NCBI GenBank assembly: GCA_033557465.1
Contig: CM066035.1
Location: 903,991,309 to 904,055,308 of the forward strand
DNA: 64,000 bases
From: Ichthyophis bannanicus
Taxonomy: Eukaryota > Chordata > Amphibia > Gymnophiona > Ichthyophiidae
Reading direction: 5' to 3'
Shown here: piece by piece, positions 21,012 to 33,165 of the stretch
Numbering within the stretch: the stretch's first letter is position 1
Layout of the letters: every line of letters begins with the position of its first letter
Program-made: the position numbers and the translations under genes
Notes under the pieces: model-generated
Told to the model about the DNA's origin: nothing
Database searches by the model: none
What the model saw: only the letters and a program-made list of their open reading frames with translations

Positions 21012-22590
21012 ATGGAAATGGGTAACAGGGGTAGCATATGGAAAGCAGTGTGTATAAATGCCCGTAGCATGGGAAATAAGATCCCTGATGTTGAAGCTTT
21101 GGTGGGAGTGGCTGACTTGGATTTAATGGCAGTTACAGAAACATGGTTAACAGAAAACCATGATTGGGATGTAACTATACCTGGCTATACTTTATTCAGA
21201 AAGGACAGGGTAGGAAGTAGGGGAGGAGGAGTGGCACTATATGTAAAAACTACTATTAAAGCTTTGGAATTACAGAGCTTAAAAGGGAGAGGAGGCATTG
21301 TGGGTTAAACTAGAAAGAGGGAAAGAGAAATCTATTTACATTGGTGTGATATACAGACCTCCTTCACAAGAGGAATAGATGGACAGAGAGTTAATTGAAG
21401 ACATGCGCAGCATTGCTAAGAAAGGGGAAGTGCTACTGATAGGAGATTTCAATATGCCAGATGTTGATTGGCACATTCCTGCTGCAATATCATCTAGAAG
21501 TAAGGAGATCCTGGATTCTCTACAGGGAGAACTATTCAGGCAATTGGTAACAGACCCCACACGTGAAGGGGCCATACTGGACTTGGTGCTTACCAATGGT
21601 GAAAGTGTTTCTGATGTTGTAGTGGGAGATCATTTTGCATCCAGTGATCACCAGATGGTGTGGCTGTTAGAATCCATTCAAAGGCGAGGATCTTAGACTT
21701 TAGGAAGACTAACTTTGCGAAGATGGGCCAATACCTCAGGGAGTCGTTAGTTGGATGGGAACAGCTGAGGGATGTAGAAAAACAGTGGGAAAAACTGAAA
21801 GGGGATATTTTAAGGGCAACCAACCTTTTTGTTAAAATGGTATATAAAGGTAAAAGGAAAAGGAGACCGCTATGGTTTTCAAAAGAAGTAGCTGAAAAAG
21901 TGAAGAAAAAGAGGGAGGCCTTCATGAAATACAAGAGATCACAGAGAGAGGAAGACAGGCATCTGTATTTGGAAAAACTTAGAGAAGCTAGCAAAGTAGT
22001 CAAGAAGGCAAAGATTCAAAAGGAGGAGGAAATAGCCAATGCAATAAAATGGGGGGATAAGACATTTTTCAGATATATTAGTGAGAAGAGGAAGGGCAAG
22101 AGTGGTATTGTCAGACTCAAGGGTGCAGGGGAGGAATATGTAGAAGCTGATAAGGATAAAGCGGAATTGCTTAACAAATATTTTTGTTCTGTGTTCACAG
22201 ATGAAGAACCAGGAGCAGGACCTCAGAAAACACCCACAAATAGGAACAGAAGCAAAGGACATCTTGAACAATTTTCAAAAGACTGTGTTCGTGAGAAACT
22301 ATCTCAAAGTAGACAAAGCGATGGGACCGGATGGGATACACCCTAGAATACTGAGGGAACTTGGGGACGTTCTAGCAGCTCCACTGACTGACCTTTTCAA
22401 TGCCTCGTTGGAGTCGGGAGTGGTACCAAAGGACTGGAGAGAGGCTCATGTGGTGCCTTTACACAAAAGCGGAAGTAAGGATGTGGTTGAAAACTACAAG
22501 CCGGTTAGTTTAACTTCGGTGGTGAGTAAATTATTGGAAACACTGCTGAAAGAGAAAATAGTGAGGTTTCTGGAGTCCAGCGGATTATTT
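21012..22590 (+). pseudogene. CR1 ORF2 (endonuclease + partial RT)
   Basis: The APE-type endonuclease starts at INARSMGNKI, with TETWLTE, IGDFNMPDVDW and SDHQMV motifs, spread over frames 21012-21308 and 21379-21696. The linker and RT N-terminus follow in 21660-22346 (FFRYISEKRKGK...) and 22201-22638 (GPDGIHPRILREL, DWREAHVVPLHKSGS). There are at least three frameshifts. The RT stops at LESSG near 22588, before the catalytic YADD, so the copy cannot retrotranspose. Confidence 0.87.
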
Positions 22591-22609
22591 TTCTTATTAT
22601 GTTGGTCTC

Positions 22610-23540
22610 AGGACTGGGGCAACCATCAGGCAAACTAGGTGGTCTCCTAGGATGGCAGCTTCTGGGAGACGGCAAAGAGCAGAGCTTTCAAAGCTAAACA
22701 ACAGAGTCTGACAGCCAGGGAGAGCGTAAGGCTTAAGGTTTGCCTACGGTGCCAACACTTTGAACCTACTCTGGGGCTGGCTGTGGTTTCTGCTTTCTCC
22801 TGTCTTCTCTTAACTCTTTCCAGGATCTCCTGTCCATTTGCCATTTCTCTTGTCTTCACTTTCTCCCCCTTTCTCCATCTCTGTTTCTTACCATCCAGTC
22901 CTCGATCTTTCTCTTTTTTACTGCATCTACCTAGAGCTTTCCGTCTTTCCCTAGCCCTCCCATTCCTCTCGCCGTCTCCATCTCCAGTTTCTCACTAACT
23001 CCCCCTTATCCCTTTCGCCTCACACGCCCACCATCTCCACTCTCTTTTCCTCCTCCCCGAGTCCACATTTCTCCTTTCTCCTCCGCCCTTGGTCCAGCAA
23101 TCACCCATCCAATGTCTTACATCTATCACCCACTCTCTGTCTCCCTAGTCCCCTCTGCCCAGGTGACCCAGCATCTCTCATTTGATCTCTAGTCCCTCTT
23201 CCTTTTCTGTTTAAAAGAGTGTCTGCAGCCGCTCATCTGTAACTGTTCAAGAGAATTATTCCAATTCTTCTCCTGGAGAAGGGGGTCCATATCAAATTAA
23301 TCAGGTCCCAAAGCAGGGAAACTGTCACCCCATCTGTGTCTCTATTCTCCCTCCTATGGCTCCATCACGTCCCTCCAACTTTTCTACCCCTCCCCCTTGT
23401 TGAGCCTCTCTCTCTATCTGGGTCTCTATTCTCCCTCTCAGAGCCCCATCATGCCCAGCAGATTCCCTTCCTGTCCAAGTTCAGTATCGCAGTTTCCCAA
23501 TCCCACCCACTGCACCAGCAGCAGCCACCGCTGAATTAAA
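22610..23540. repeat. dispersed pyrimidine-rich repeat, copy 1
   Basis: Starts GGGGCAACCATCAGGCAAACTAGG, like a degenerate hAT-type end. From 22780 a long C/T-rich section (TCCTGTCCATTTGCCATTTCTC, repeated 'CCATCTC' words) resembles 57550-58370. Probably one interspersed family. A 14-bp GC-rich hairpin (CCCGCCTCCTCTGA / complement) lies at 23610-23655. Confidence 0.5.
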
Positions 23541-24232
23541 AAGAGGTGCAGCGTCTGCCTTCAGCCTTCAACATATGCGCACTGAAATGCAGTGCTGATC
23601 CCGCCTCCTCTGATGCAGGAGGAAAACGTGTCAGAGGAGGCGGGACCTAGCATTCTTTCATTGTGGATGTGCTGAAGGTCTGTGTGTTTTCTCAACTCTG
23701 TGGCTGCAGATCGGAACCGGGTAGGTGGCGGGTGCTTGCCTCAATCAATGCCTGCCAAGTGCCAATTGCTGACTGCTAACACTGCAGCAGAGAAAACTGG
23801 TTTTGAAGGTCTGCCAGCAGCTGGCCTGGCCTTAGAAAAGATTAGAAATCTTTTGTATTGATTACTGGCAGTGTTGGATTGGGAGCAATTGGATGAAAAA
23901 TTATTTATTCAAGATAAGCGTTGGCTTAATTGATTTACATAATTTTATTACATAATTTAAGAAAGATTACATTTTAAAAATATATGACGGTGGAAGGTTT
24001 TTCTGACCTATGATTCTACAAATTGTTGAGGCCGGAATAATAGTCCTTATATACTGAGGTCCTTCTCTCTTACCTGTAACTAACCATCATTGACTAGTAA
24101 TCAGTACAGAGGATTTCTGATATTTTTGGAGATTGATATCTTAATTCTCTGAGGTCTATTGATTGTAGTCTTTTAAAAGATTAGCCACCCTTGCTGATAG
24201 CTGGCCAGTTGGCAATCCTTCTCCCATTCCAT
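23541..24232. other. unassigned
   Basis: No gene seen. AT-rich from 23880. Confidence 0.4.
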
Positions 24233-24440
24233 GGAGTAGAGGAGTAGCCTAGTGGTTAGGGCAGCAGCCTGAGACTAGAAAGACCAGGGTTCAAATCCCA
24301 TTGGTACTCCTTGTTGCCTTGGGCAAGTCCCTTAACCTTCAACTTAGATTGTGTACCCTCTGGGACATGCCTACTGTAACTTGCTTTGTTCTACTACTGG
24401 AAAGGCATGAGCTGAATATAAATAAAATTCCACCATCTCA
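24233..24440 (+). repeat. tRNA-headed SINE
   Basis: Head: GAGTAGCCTAGTGGTTAGGG (A box) and GGGTTCAAATCCC (B box). Then a CORE/MIR-like body, CTTGGGCAAGTCCCTTAACC, and a tail AATATAAATAAAATTCC. Transcribed by Pol III when active. Confidence 0.8.
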
Positions 24441-25367
24441 TGCATCAAATTCAGCCAGCACTGTGGCATCAGTGGTTCTTCACCACCCAAGACTTCAAAA
24501 TAATCCTTTTGACCAGTAATAAATGCTACCTGTATAAATCTCCTTTTTGCTGCTCTAACCCTTGCCTCCTGAAGGATTTTCCATTTCTCAGTAAAAGCAG
24601 ACTGTACATTCATTCCTGCTTCACTTGTGCGACATCTTGTACAGGGCTATGGACCACAGCTGTTACAGTTTAGGACATACCAAAAAGGAATAAATCAAAG
24701 TATGCCTTCCCACGTGTCCATTCCACTCATAAAGGCACATTTTAGAAAGGCCAGCCAGAGCGCTTGGGAGACGTGCAAATCAAAACGTGCAGGATGCTAC
24801 GGCAATTTCAGAAATGGCTCTGTTCATGTGCATGGCCCTTCTGAAATCACTACTTGCTCATCTACAGATATATGCATCACCCCCCCCCACCCCACCCCCG
24901 TGCAAGGTCTGCATTTGCACGCAATGGAAAATGAAGCAGTGGGCATGTGTAGATTCCCCATAGAGGATAACATCGGCAGAGATATACAAACATGATGTAA
25001 AATAAGGAAACAGATGCGGCATCAATAAAGTGAATATGCATGAGGGACCCCATGCGGGCACTTGTGGAGGTTCCAGATGAGGGGAGGTGCACATGTTCCT
25101 ATGCTTCTTGTTCTAATAGATGCAGCATAGCTACCAGGCAGAGAAGTTTCTCAAGGGCATGTATATCTGCTCCAGTGAGGAGGGGTAAGGGCGGGGGAGT
25201 AGGCTGGGGACATGTGCCAGATGTTTGTAAATACTTATCAGAGAGCCTCTATGGAGACCAATAATAAAATGAACATTTTGGGAAATTGGTGTCCTGAGTT
25301 GTGCTTTGGGTGCAATGAACCACCACTGTAGCTATCCACTGCCCTATATCCACAGATTATGACCTAT
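24441..25367. other. unassigned
   Basis: No supported gene. A short C-run (CCCCCCCCACCCCACCCCC) lies at 24881-24899. The last 4 bp before 25372 (GTTT) are the LTR target duplication. Confidence 0.4.
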
Positions 25368-25398
25368 GTTTTGTCATGTAGAAGACCCTTCTGAGCCT

Positions 25399-26310
25399 AT
25401 GGAGCTAAGTGAAGCAGAGGAATTTGCTTCAGAAACTGACAGGCAGGCAGAGCACATGGCTCAGGGTTTCCAAGGGAAACGTAAACAAAGTGAGTCACCA
25501 GAGGAACAAACACGCCCATGCTGCAATGTATCCCCAAGCTCAGGAGTTAAGGGAAAACACCTGGTTGGGGGAGGGGCAGAGCTGAGCCCTAAGAAGCAGG
25601 GATATAAAAAGTGCTCACTAGATTTGACCAGGAGAGCAACAGAGGAGACGAAGGAGAGAGCAACGGGAGACACAGCACAGGAAGCAAAGGAAGAGAAAGA
25701 GAGGAACAAGGAGGAAGCCAGAGTAAGAAGGTCTCAGAGAGCCCGTGCCCAAAAGCCAGGTGGGAGCAGCCCAGGACCGGTGCCATACCTTGAAGGCAGC
25801 CGGAGGGAGAGACTGCCTGAGAGGCTAGTTTGGGAGCACTCAGAAACTCCAGAGAGAGAGAGGTGCTGGCCAGAGGATATTTGTATGTCTGAGGAAAAGG
25901 CTGAGAAGCTAAAAGGCAGGAAAACACATCCAGTGTTTGGAACCCTTGCTGGCCCAGCAGTGCTGAGAAGTTCTTCCTTTCTAAAGCCAAAAGGTAGGCT
26001 GCACAAATTATACAGAGGTGAAACTAGCTATAAAAGTTTTCCTTGTGCTTGCCAAGAAGTATTGGACTCTCCTTATACTAACTCCAATATATATGGTATT
26101 TCACAACCCTGCTCATTAGAGTGCTATGAAGAGAAGCCTCGGGAAGACGGAGGGGGAGTGTACTTTGAGACGCCGTATAGCAGTGTGCAAACTTACCCAG
26201 CTGATAGTGATTCAGAGGAAATGCAGATAGGGCCTGTTATTGAGGATATAACAGATGAGCAAATGGACTGCACGTTATCACTAGCTGATCATATTATATC
26301 ACTTTGCTGA
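25399..26310 (+). CDS. LTR-internal ORF, solo LTR copy (intact)
   Basis: 303 codons without a stop. The ATG lies exactly 27 bp from the LTR start, as in the Gypsy LTR at 4176-5535. The N-terminus is acidic (ELSEAEEFASETD), the middle (residues ~70-140) is strongly Lys/Arg/Glu-rich, and the C-terminus is acidic and ends MDCTLSLADHIISLC, matching MDCTL-xxx-D-x-I-x-SL of the other LTR. No signal peptide, membrane segment or known domain seen. An upstream in-frame ATG at 25366 lies outside the LTR and is not used as the start. An uninterrupted frame in a solo LTR, and a shared C-terminus between diverged LTRs, argue for a real protein. Function unknown. Confidence 0.6.
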   Translation: MELSEAEEFASETDRQAEHMAQGFQGKRKQSESPEEQTRPCCNVSPSSGVKGKHLVGGGAELSPKKQGYKKCSLDLTRRATEETKERATGDTAQEAKEEKERNKEEARVRRSQRARAQKPGGSSPGPVPYLEGSRRERLPERLVWEHSETPERERCWPEDICMSEEKAEKLKGRKTHPVFGTLAGPAVLRSSSFLKPKGRLHKLYRGETSYKSFPCACQEVLDSPYTNSNIYGISQPCSLECYEEKPREDGGGVYFETPYSSVQTYPADSDSEEMQIGPVIEDITDEQMDCTLSLADHIISLC

Positions 26311-26528
26311 CCAGGCTGTTAAGAAGGCTGTCTGAACAGCAGAAGAAAAGCAAAGTGTTTCTTTTTGTATAAGAAGTGACTGTTACTTTTCTGTTTGTGT
26401 TGAACACTGCATATTTTGAAGCTTGAAGCTAAAGAAGCTGTTTTGTTCTAAGTTCCTGAAATGTTTTCTTTATGCCAGTTGCATATGGCAATTTTGTCCT
26501 AAGTTTTCACATGCATTTAATCTGCCCG

Positions 26529-26545
26529 GAAGGGGAAATAAAAAC
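26529..26545 (+). promoter_or_regulatory. LTR poly(A) signal block
   Basis: GGAAGGGGAAATAAAAACC contains AATAAA and is shared almost word for word with the Gypsy LTR (minus strand near 4340). The U3-R-U5 order is therefore ORF, poly(A) block, U5. Confidence 0.6.
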
Positions 26546-26723
26546 CTTGTCATTTTGCCTGAAACCACTCGACTACAATTATTTCCTTCTTGGAGAGTAA
26601 GAGGAACTACAACTCCCATAAGGCAGTGCAGGAACAAATACTCTGCCATACTTTCTAAGTAGGATACCCAGGCTGACCAACCCTACGTGCCCCTGGCTCT
26701 GGGGAGGTTACTGGTGACAGTTT

Positions 26724-29621
26724 CCACCCAGGGGTACACAGCCCCTTGTATGTCTGACATGGAGGTACAGCCAGCCACATCATCCCCAGTTACTCTATGG
26801 CAGCTTGGAGACATTTGACATGGCACATGACTACTGCAAGAGCCATGCTACACATTTTTACCAGCCCTCCCTCATTCAGAGCTATGTAGACCCAAATCAC
26901 CCTCCAGAGGCACAGGACATGCATCCCCCACCCCTTGCCAGGGCACCCCTACCTCTTCACACACAGCCAATGCCCCTGGACACAGGATGGTGCAGTGCAA
27001 GTAGTGACCTGTGGGAAGTGAGACAGGTATGCAGACATAAGACTGTTTGGTGCCCACTTACATCCGTGCATACCATGTCCCTGCACTTTCCTATTGCACA
27101 CACTAGGACAGGCTCCAGTGCCAGGGGTTATCCATGGCCAGCCATGCTTGCTAGTGGCATTAGGAGGGGCTCCCCTCCAACATCTGTATAGTTGTCACCA
27201 TGCCCATGGACTTCCATTGCCTATGCATTCCTGCCCTCTGTAGTAAACCACAGCTCAGGCATCCACATTGGGGAGCTAGCATGCCCACAGCATATGCTGA
27301 AGGAGTCACTGCAACATCAGGTTGGGGGCATGGCAGTGTACGACACAGCACACATACACAAGAGGTGAGGAAAGCAGGAGACAAGTACCAATGTAGGTAG
27401 GATCTTTATTTAAGTTCTGCACACATTGGAAACAAACCATAGACATGATATTGCCAGAAGAAGCCCTATGTTTTGTGGGTGAAACCTACTGGCCAGATTG
27501 ACTAGGAATGATACTGTGACCAACATGTGGCATTTTGGTGTCTTGCTAATGTTTTGAATCAACAAAGATAAGTACAGCAAAGTTGCTTACTTTTTTCATT
27601 TAAAAAAATAAAGGAATCAGAAGCAATGATGAATATTTAAGTCAGCAATGAACATTTTACATGGCTTGAAGATATTTGAGCTCCAGCAAGGGATAGACAT
27701 AAAAGAAAAATACAGCTTTTATATGTAATGCTCTTTTGAGATGCTTACAGATGACTAATGGATTATAACCCCTGCAAATATCACTGGTTGATCACACTGT
27801 AGTTAGCTGTGCACAGCAGACATGGGATGCCATGAATTCACAGTTAACATGGGATATGCCAGCGATGTGTGAGGCCCCCTGCTCTGATATACAGGTCATA
27901 GCAGGCTATGGGGGCCCCACTGGGCATATATCTACAGACTTAAAACACTCATAAGAGCCCTTGCCCACATGCCCTTCCCTTCCTCCCTCCCTGGGCCTAG
28001 TCGCCAGCTGTGCAACTGGTATCGGCCACTGTACCATACAGAGCGGACTCCCCCACCACCTTACCCTCCTCTTCAACACCCAGCCACACATGCAGTGGCA
28101 GGCGGCTGTAGGTATATGCAGTTGTGGGAACATTTGTTGACCAACCAGACAATGACAGAGTGAACACATCCCACCTATAAGCCCTTGCAATAGCCTGTGC
28201 ACTGCAGCCAACTCCCTTAGCTGACTGGAGGCAGCTATGGTATGTGAGCTTGAATGCCACTTGCGTAGAGCTGGCTATTTTGCATTCCACACATATGTAT
28301 ATCCCATAGCCATTGCCAGCTGCGACCCATTTCAGAAAGACACCTGCAGATTGGGGACATGCAAGTGCCGCCCCTTTGCACGTGCATATAAACAGCATGA
28401 TAGACATGAGCCCTTTTTGCAAATGCTGCAATTAGTGATGTTGCAGGCCTTGCCATAGTTCCAAAGCAAAGATTACTCACCAGGAAGAACAACTTCTGCC
28501 AGAATGAGGTGGAACTCACCAGAAAGAGCTCCTGGGCCATGAGAGAGTATGTGTGAGTGCCTACCAAAAACAGAATCTGTGGCTGGGCATCTGTCAGATA
28601 CACTATAGTTATCTCCACAACCTCTGGCTGGGCAGCTGCAGTAGAGGTCTGCCACTCTAATGCCCTCACTACAGAGGCTGTGATCAGCACAATGTGGCTG
28701 CAATTGCCAGACACCACACCTCACAACACTCCACTACCACATAAGGACTGTAAGGGCATTTGAAAGAGGGCTCCAAGGGACAACTAGGCCACATCAAGGC
28801 CCCTCTGCTATGGCGGTGCATGAAAGGCTTCAACCTCTGCCCCTTCTCTTTGGGTTCTGTTACCTAGTATGGCACCATGCTCATCCCCTCCCACTTTCCC
28901 AACTACTATTGTGCTACTTGCTAGTCCCTGTTCAGATTGTTATATCTGCTTTGAGTTGGGGCCAGGGCATTTTTTGAGGGGGTACTTGGTGGTATGGAGT
29001 ACTGGCACCTTTTTCATTGCCTACTGAAATTGACCTATTGTCCTTACAAATTAACAAAAGAGCACTGCATATAAGTATCAGCACTTTTTTTGATGGGAAA
29101 ATGCACTGATGTGGGCTATTGGTGCACAAGCCTTGCTGTGGATGTGACAGTGGGACGTGTACCGTTGACACCTCCAGACAATGACCCTGGCCAATACCCA
29201 CTCCCATTGTGCACTGTAGAATACTTGCCTTGCCCTGGACCTGCAGAGTGTGTGGCACTATAGGGCAAGGCAGTCGGACCCCATCCATATGGCTTCAGCC
29301 AACAACCCTGACCACCTCACTTGTATGCTGCAGCATGCCTTGGCCAGGGCCAATGCAATGAGGCATGGTCACCACTGAGAGTGCCATCCACTGTCACACA
29401 CTGTTGACCAATTCCTCAGATGGTATGAAACATCCGTGCAACACTTACATGACATGGGGTTGGTAGACAGTCATAGCATGGTGCAGAATAGCATTTCATG
29501 TTATACTTACAGGAAATTAGGGGTCTGCAGATGTCTTGGAGGGTTGCAGTATAGATTCGAGCAGCAGCCAGCCCACTGGAGATGGTCCCATGCTGCAGGC
29601 CCATTCAACCCAGTATGATTT
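26724..29621. other. unassigned 2.9-kb region
   Basis: No supported gene or repeat boundary. Short ORFs on both strands have low-complexity or unrecognised sequence. Composition is ordinary; it could be an old non-autonomous DNA transposon or host intergenic DNA. Confidence 0.4.
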
Positions 29622-32090
29622 TATTTTATTTATTTTTTATTTTATTTGCAAGCTTTTTTATACCGCCCCTTCCAGAGATCAGGGGCAGTTTACATGGAAC
29701 TGAAAACAATAATAATGCTTACATTGAACATAAGAAACATATGAATAACATAATTAACATAGTAACTATTTACAAGGAACAAAAATTTAGAGCTTTTGAA
29801 CTAGCTGTTGATAAGAGAAACTATTTACAGCTAACATATATACAGAGAGTTGCATAGTTTACAAATACATTACGTGGCTTAAATGGTTTGGGTTAAAGGA
29901 AGACTAGGCAAAGGGCAGTGGATAATGGGCTTGTGTGTGAAATGTGTTAGGTGGGGTCAGTTTGTGCTTGATAGTTGGTATGATGTTGTGGGGATGATCA
30001 GAGGTGCGATGCAGAATGTGGAAATGCTGGGTGAAGAGGTATGTTTTTAAATCTTTTCTGAAATTTTGGAGGTCCTTGATTTCTCTTAGGGACATTGGAA
30101 GATTGTTCCATAGAGCAGGTGCAAAGTATGAAAATGTGAATAGAGTCAGGGATTAGCAGTGTGTTAAGGTTAGTCCTTCTTCTTGACCTGTTTACTGGGT
30201 GGGTTTGCATTAAGGATGAAAGATGAGAGGGGGCTATTTTCTTAATGAGCTTGAAGGTGGTCAATATGACTTTGTATTGAATCCTGCTTGCAACAGGGAG
30301 CCAGTGAAGAGAGTATAGAATGGGGGAGATGTGGTCTAATAGCTTGGCTTTAAAAATAATCTGGGTGGTGACATTTTGAGCAATTTTCAGTATATGGAGG
30401 TTTTTCTTGGTTGTGCCTTGCAGTATGCCATTACAGTAGTCTAGCTGCAGTGTTATAAGTGCTTGGGCAACTGTCCTGAAATCATCTGTGTTAATGAGGG
30501 GTTTGAGCTGTTGAATGGTCCGGAGCTTAAAGAAGATAGCTTTAGACGTTTGTTTTATATGGGATGTTAGATTGAGTGTTCTGTTGATGGTCACTCCTGA
30601 GTATTTTGCCTCCAATTTAACTGGGAGTATATGGTTCCCAAGCTTGACAATTGGAGGGGGGGTTAAAGTTGGAATTTCTGGATACGAAGAGCACTTCAGT
30701 CTTTTTGAAGTTAATGTTCATGTTCATTGAACGAAGCCATGTTTCGGCATCAGCGAGACAGGTTGCTATGCTGTCATGGTTAGGGTTAGATATGTCAAAC
30801 GGTGAGAACAACATAATGTCGTTCGCATATATGTGGTAGTTTATATTGTGGCGTTTGAATATGGAGCAGATAGGTTGGAGATAAAGATTAAAAATCAGGG
30901 CAGAAAGGGCGGAGCCTTGAGGAATACTTTGTTCTTGCGTGAATGACCGTGAGGATACTTGATCCATTTGTACGTATTGGATTCTGTTAGCCAAATAAGA
31001 ATTAAGCCAATCAAGGGCTTTTTCCTTTATGCCTAGTTGCATGAGTCTAGAAATGAGGGTGACATGGTTTACACTGTCGAACGCTGAGGAGATATCGAAA
31101 AGTATAAGAATAAAGGCTTGCTTAACATTGTCCATGCCGTTGATAAGTGCGTCAAAGAGAACTAAGAGTAATGTCTCTACACCATGAAAAGGGCGGAAGC
31201 CATATTGATGCTCATCTAGAGGGGCGGTTGTATCTATATAGTCCTGCAATTGCATTTTAACAACCTTCTTGATAATTTTCACGAGGATAAGTATACTAGC
31301 AATAGGGCAATAAGAGGTGGGGTCATTGTTGTTTAGTGATTTGTTTTTTAGTAGAGGGCGGAGTGTTGTACGCTTAAGGTCATTTGGCATATGGCCTTGA
31401 AGTAGTGATAGATTCACTATGTTTAAGATGTACGGGGCTAATTCAGATTTTACTTCCTTAATCCAAGCTGCTGGACAAGGATCTAGGAGTGATGTAGTGG
31501 TATTAAGTTTTGTAATGATCCCTAGCAGTTGCTTTTTTGTAATAATATGAAAGGCGTTCAATTCATTGGGGTTAACTGGTGAGGGGGTCAATGAAATGGT
31601 GCTGAAGGGCTATTCTGCTTAAGCTTACTAGCAAAATGATCAGCTAGGATCTGAGGGTCAAGAGTTATCTTGTGGGAGTTGGATGCCGGAGCGTTAGTTA
31701 AGGTTTTAATGATCTTGAATAGCTCTCTCAGACGGTTAATGGCTTTCGATAGGGTTTTTGTATGATACAGCTTTTTGGCAGTGTCTATACTTTCCTTATA
31801 GGACTTGAGGGTTGCAAAATATCACAATCTGAGTTCTGGGGTTCTTTTCTTCCTCCAACTAGATTTTAATTTCCTGAGTTCCTTCTTCAAAATGGTTAGT
31901 TCAGGGGTATACCATTTTTCGGTAGCTTTGCGTTTTGAAGCTTTCCTTGGAGGAGGGACTTTGGCTTCTGCCATTATAGCAGAGTTCCAGTTTGTTACCA
32001 GCTTGTTGAGATTTTCTGAGTCGTTGTCTAAGTTTGGAAAAATTGATTCCAGGAATTTATCCATGTATGATGGTGGCAAGCCAGACGAGG
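29622..32090 (-). mobile_element. L2-clade LINE, 5'-truncated
   Basis: The minus-strand 3' end is an A/T microsatellite (29622-29650) preceded by the L2-type tail motif (plus strand TTTTTATACCGCCCCTTCC). It is followed upstream by RT and its C-terminal domain. Homology ends near 32090. Confidence 0.85.
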
Positions 32091-32130
32091 CAGTGGAGCA
32101 GAAGTCCAAAGACCAGGAGCATCGGGGCAC
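29998..32130 (-). pseudogene. L2 ORF2 reverse transcriptase
   Basis: Frames at 31822-32130, 30617-31591 and 29998-30615 together cover the linker, RT and C-terminal domain. The RT has PCPAAWIKEV, HQYGFRPFHGVETLL, FDISSAFDSVNH, IPQGSALSALIFNLYL and HIYANDIMLFSP. The catalytic YADD is YAND here, so the polymerase would be dead. The C-terminal part has LDYCNGIL and SLHWLPVASRIQYK, the L2 signature. There are two or more frameshifts. Confidence 0.86.
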
Positions 32131-32600
32131 CTATGATGTCACCTATACCACTGCCCAGGTGGTGAAGGAGGGCACCAATCTCCAGGTTCCACCTCCGTCT
32201 CCCTTTGATGATAACCAAGCAGCTTCAGAAGGTGGAGGGGCAGATGACAGCCAGGACGAACCAAACACTTACCACCTGTCTCAACAGCTTCTGTGCTGCG
32301 CTGAACACCTCCTGCAGCAAAATATGCAACACTAGACTCTGTGTGCTGAGAAAATGGAACTATTGAGATGGTTTTTCATCTTTCAGGAATGGCACATTGA
32401 ACTCCAGGAAAGACAGCTGTGGATCACAGAACATCTGGATGAATCTATCATGCAGCTGAACAGGTTCCTGTAGCAATATATGGCCACCCAGACCAAGCTC
32501 CCCCCTTCTACTGGCCACCATCATAGTGCCATTGAGGCCACAGGCCCCAAAGAGAAAGGTGCTTACAGCATCTGTCAACACTACCACCAGCATCTCTAGC
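32091..32600 (+). pseudogene. possible MYB/SANT-like ORF of a Harbinger element
   Basis: A frame from 32070 to 32335 (acidic, SEGGGADDSQDEPN) and a second with EWHIELQERQLWITEHLDE (32382-32440) resemble the accessory MYB-like protein of Harbinger elements, which ends in a Gln/Glu-rich helix. The resemblance is by pattern only. A Harbinger transposase remnant lies at 39113-40175, too far away to be the same copy without rearrangement. Confidence 0.3.
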
Positions 32601-32864
32601 TCTGCTATCCCGGTGCTACCATCTGCTCAGCCACCACCCCTTCTTCCAATATACTGGGAGTCAGGCCAAGTGGAAGGGGAGAACACCTTTATTTTCTCTC
32701 CTTCGATAAGGGCTTACAGCCATCAGCTGTGCTGGCTGATATCTCCAACAACTCCTCTGAGTCTACTGAATCCTCAGTCAGTATAGTGACATACCAGTAT
32801 AGTCAGGGTAAGAAGGTTGGGGCAGAGAGTAAGGTGCAGAGAGGCAGGGGTTGGGGGACTGAGA

Positions 32865-33165
32865 CAAGGTATTTATTTATTTATTTACATTCTCTTATAT
32901 ACCGCGCTGTTCTCCATCAGTGTGGTTTACATTGAACAAACTGAAATTACATTGAACAGGGCATTATAACTTGGAGATAACTATTTTACAGGGAACATGG
33001 GCTATGGAGGGTTAAGTGGCTTGCCCAAGACCACAAGGAGCACCTGTGGGACTTAGAAACCCCAGTCCTTCCGGCCCAAGGTTGCTGTCCTCTAGTGGGA
33101 TTTGAACCCCCGACCTTCTGGCCTGAATTACCTCGTCCCAACCACTAGGCCACTCCTCCTCCTCC
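32865..33165 (-). repeat. tRNA-headed SINE with L2-like tail
   Basis: On the minus strand: TGGCCTAGTGGTT (A box), GGGTTCAAATCCC (B box), a CORE-like GGGCAAGCCACTTAACCC, and an L2-like end (GCGGTATATAAGAGAATG, then AAATAAATAAAT). Possible 7-bp target duplication CAAGGTA on both sides. A second copy is at 38873-39112. Confidence 0.82.

Larger units (their letters stand above)
19830..22590 (+). mobile_element. CR1 LINE, 3'-truncated
   Basis: Leader, intact ORF1 with esterase domain, and a decayed ORF2 with endonuclease and RT N-terminal half. Homology stops abruptly at about 22590 inside the RT and is replaced by another repeat. Unlike most CR1 copies, this one has kept its 5' half and lost its 3' half, so the loss was a deletion or a later insertion. 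Confidence 0.88.
25372..26719 (+). mobile_element. solo LTR related to the Gypsy LTR
   Basis: Begins TGTCATG and ends GTGACA, 1348 bp, almost the length of the LTR at 4176-5535. The flanks GTTT (25368-25371 and 26720-26723) are a 4-bp duplication. It shares the start-codon position, the C-terminal motif of the internal ORF, the poly(A) block GGAAGGGGAAATAAAAACC (~26529) and the U5 words AACTACAACTCCCATA. Overall it is clearly diverged, so it is a sister family. No internal region is present: it formed by LTR-LTR recombination. Confidence 0.82.

Noticed and set aside
22783..23539. Ser/Pro/Leu-rich ORFs in pyrimidine-rich DNA
   Set aside because: Low-complexity translation of a dispersed repeat also present at 57540-58370.
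24233..24310. Functional tRNA gene
   Set aside because: A and B boxes are present, but no full cloverleaf fits and a CORE-SINE body follows. The other tRNA-like heads fail likewise.
25366..25398. Upstream ATG as start of the solo-LTR ORF
   Set aside because: It lies in flanking DNA and the target duplication, outside the LTR. The ATG at 25399 matches the offset in the related LTR.
32091..32600. Host gene exon
   Set aside because: No splice-site-bounded open frame with a recognisable domain; fits a decayed Harbinger accessory protein better, and even that is weak.
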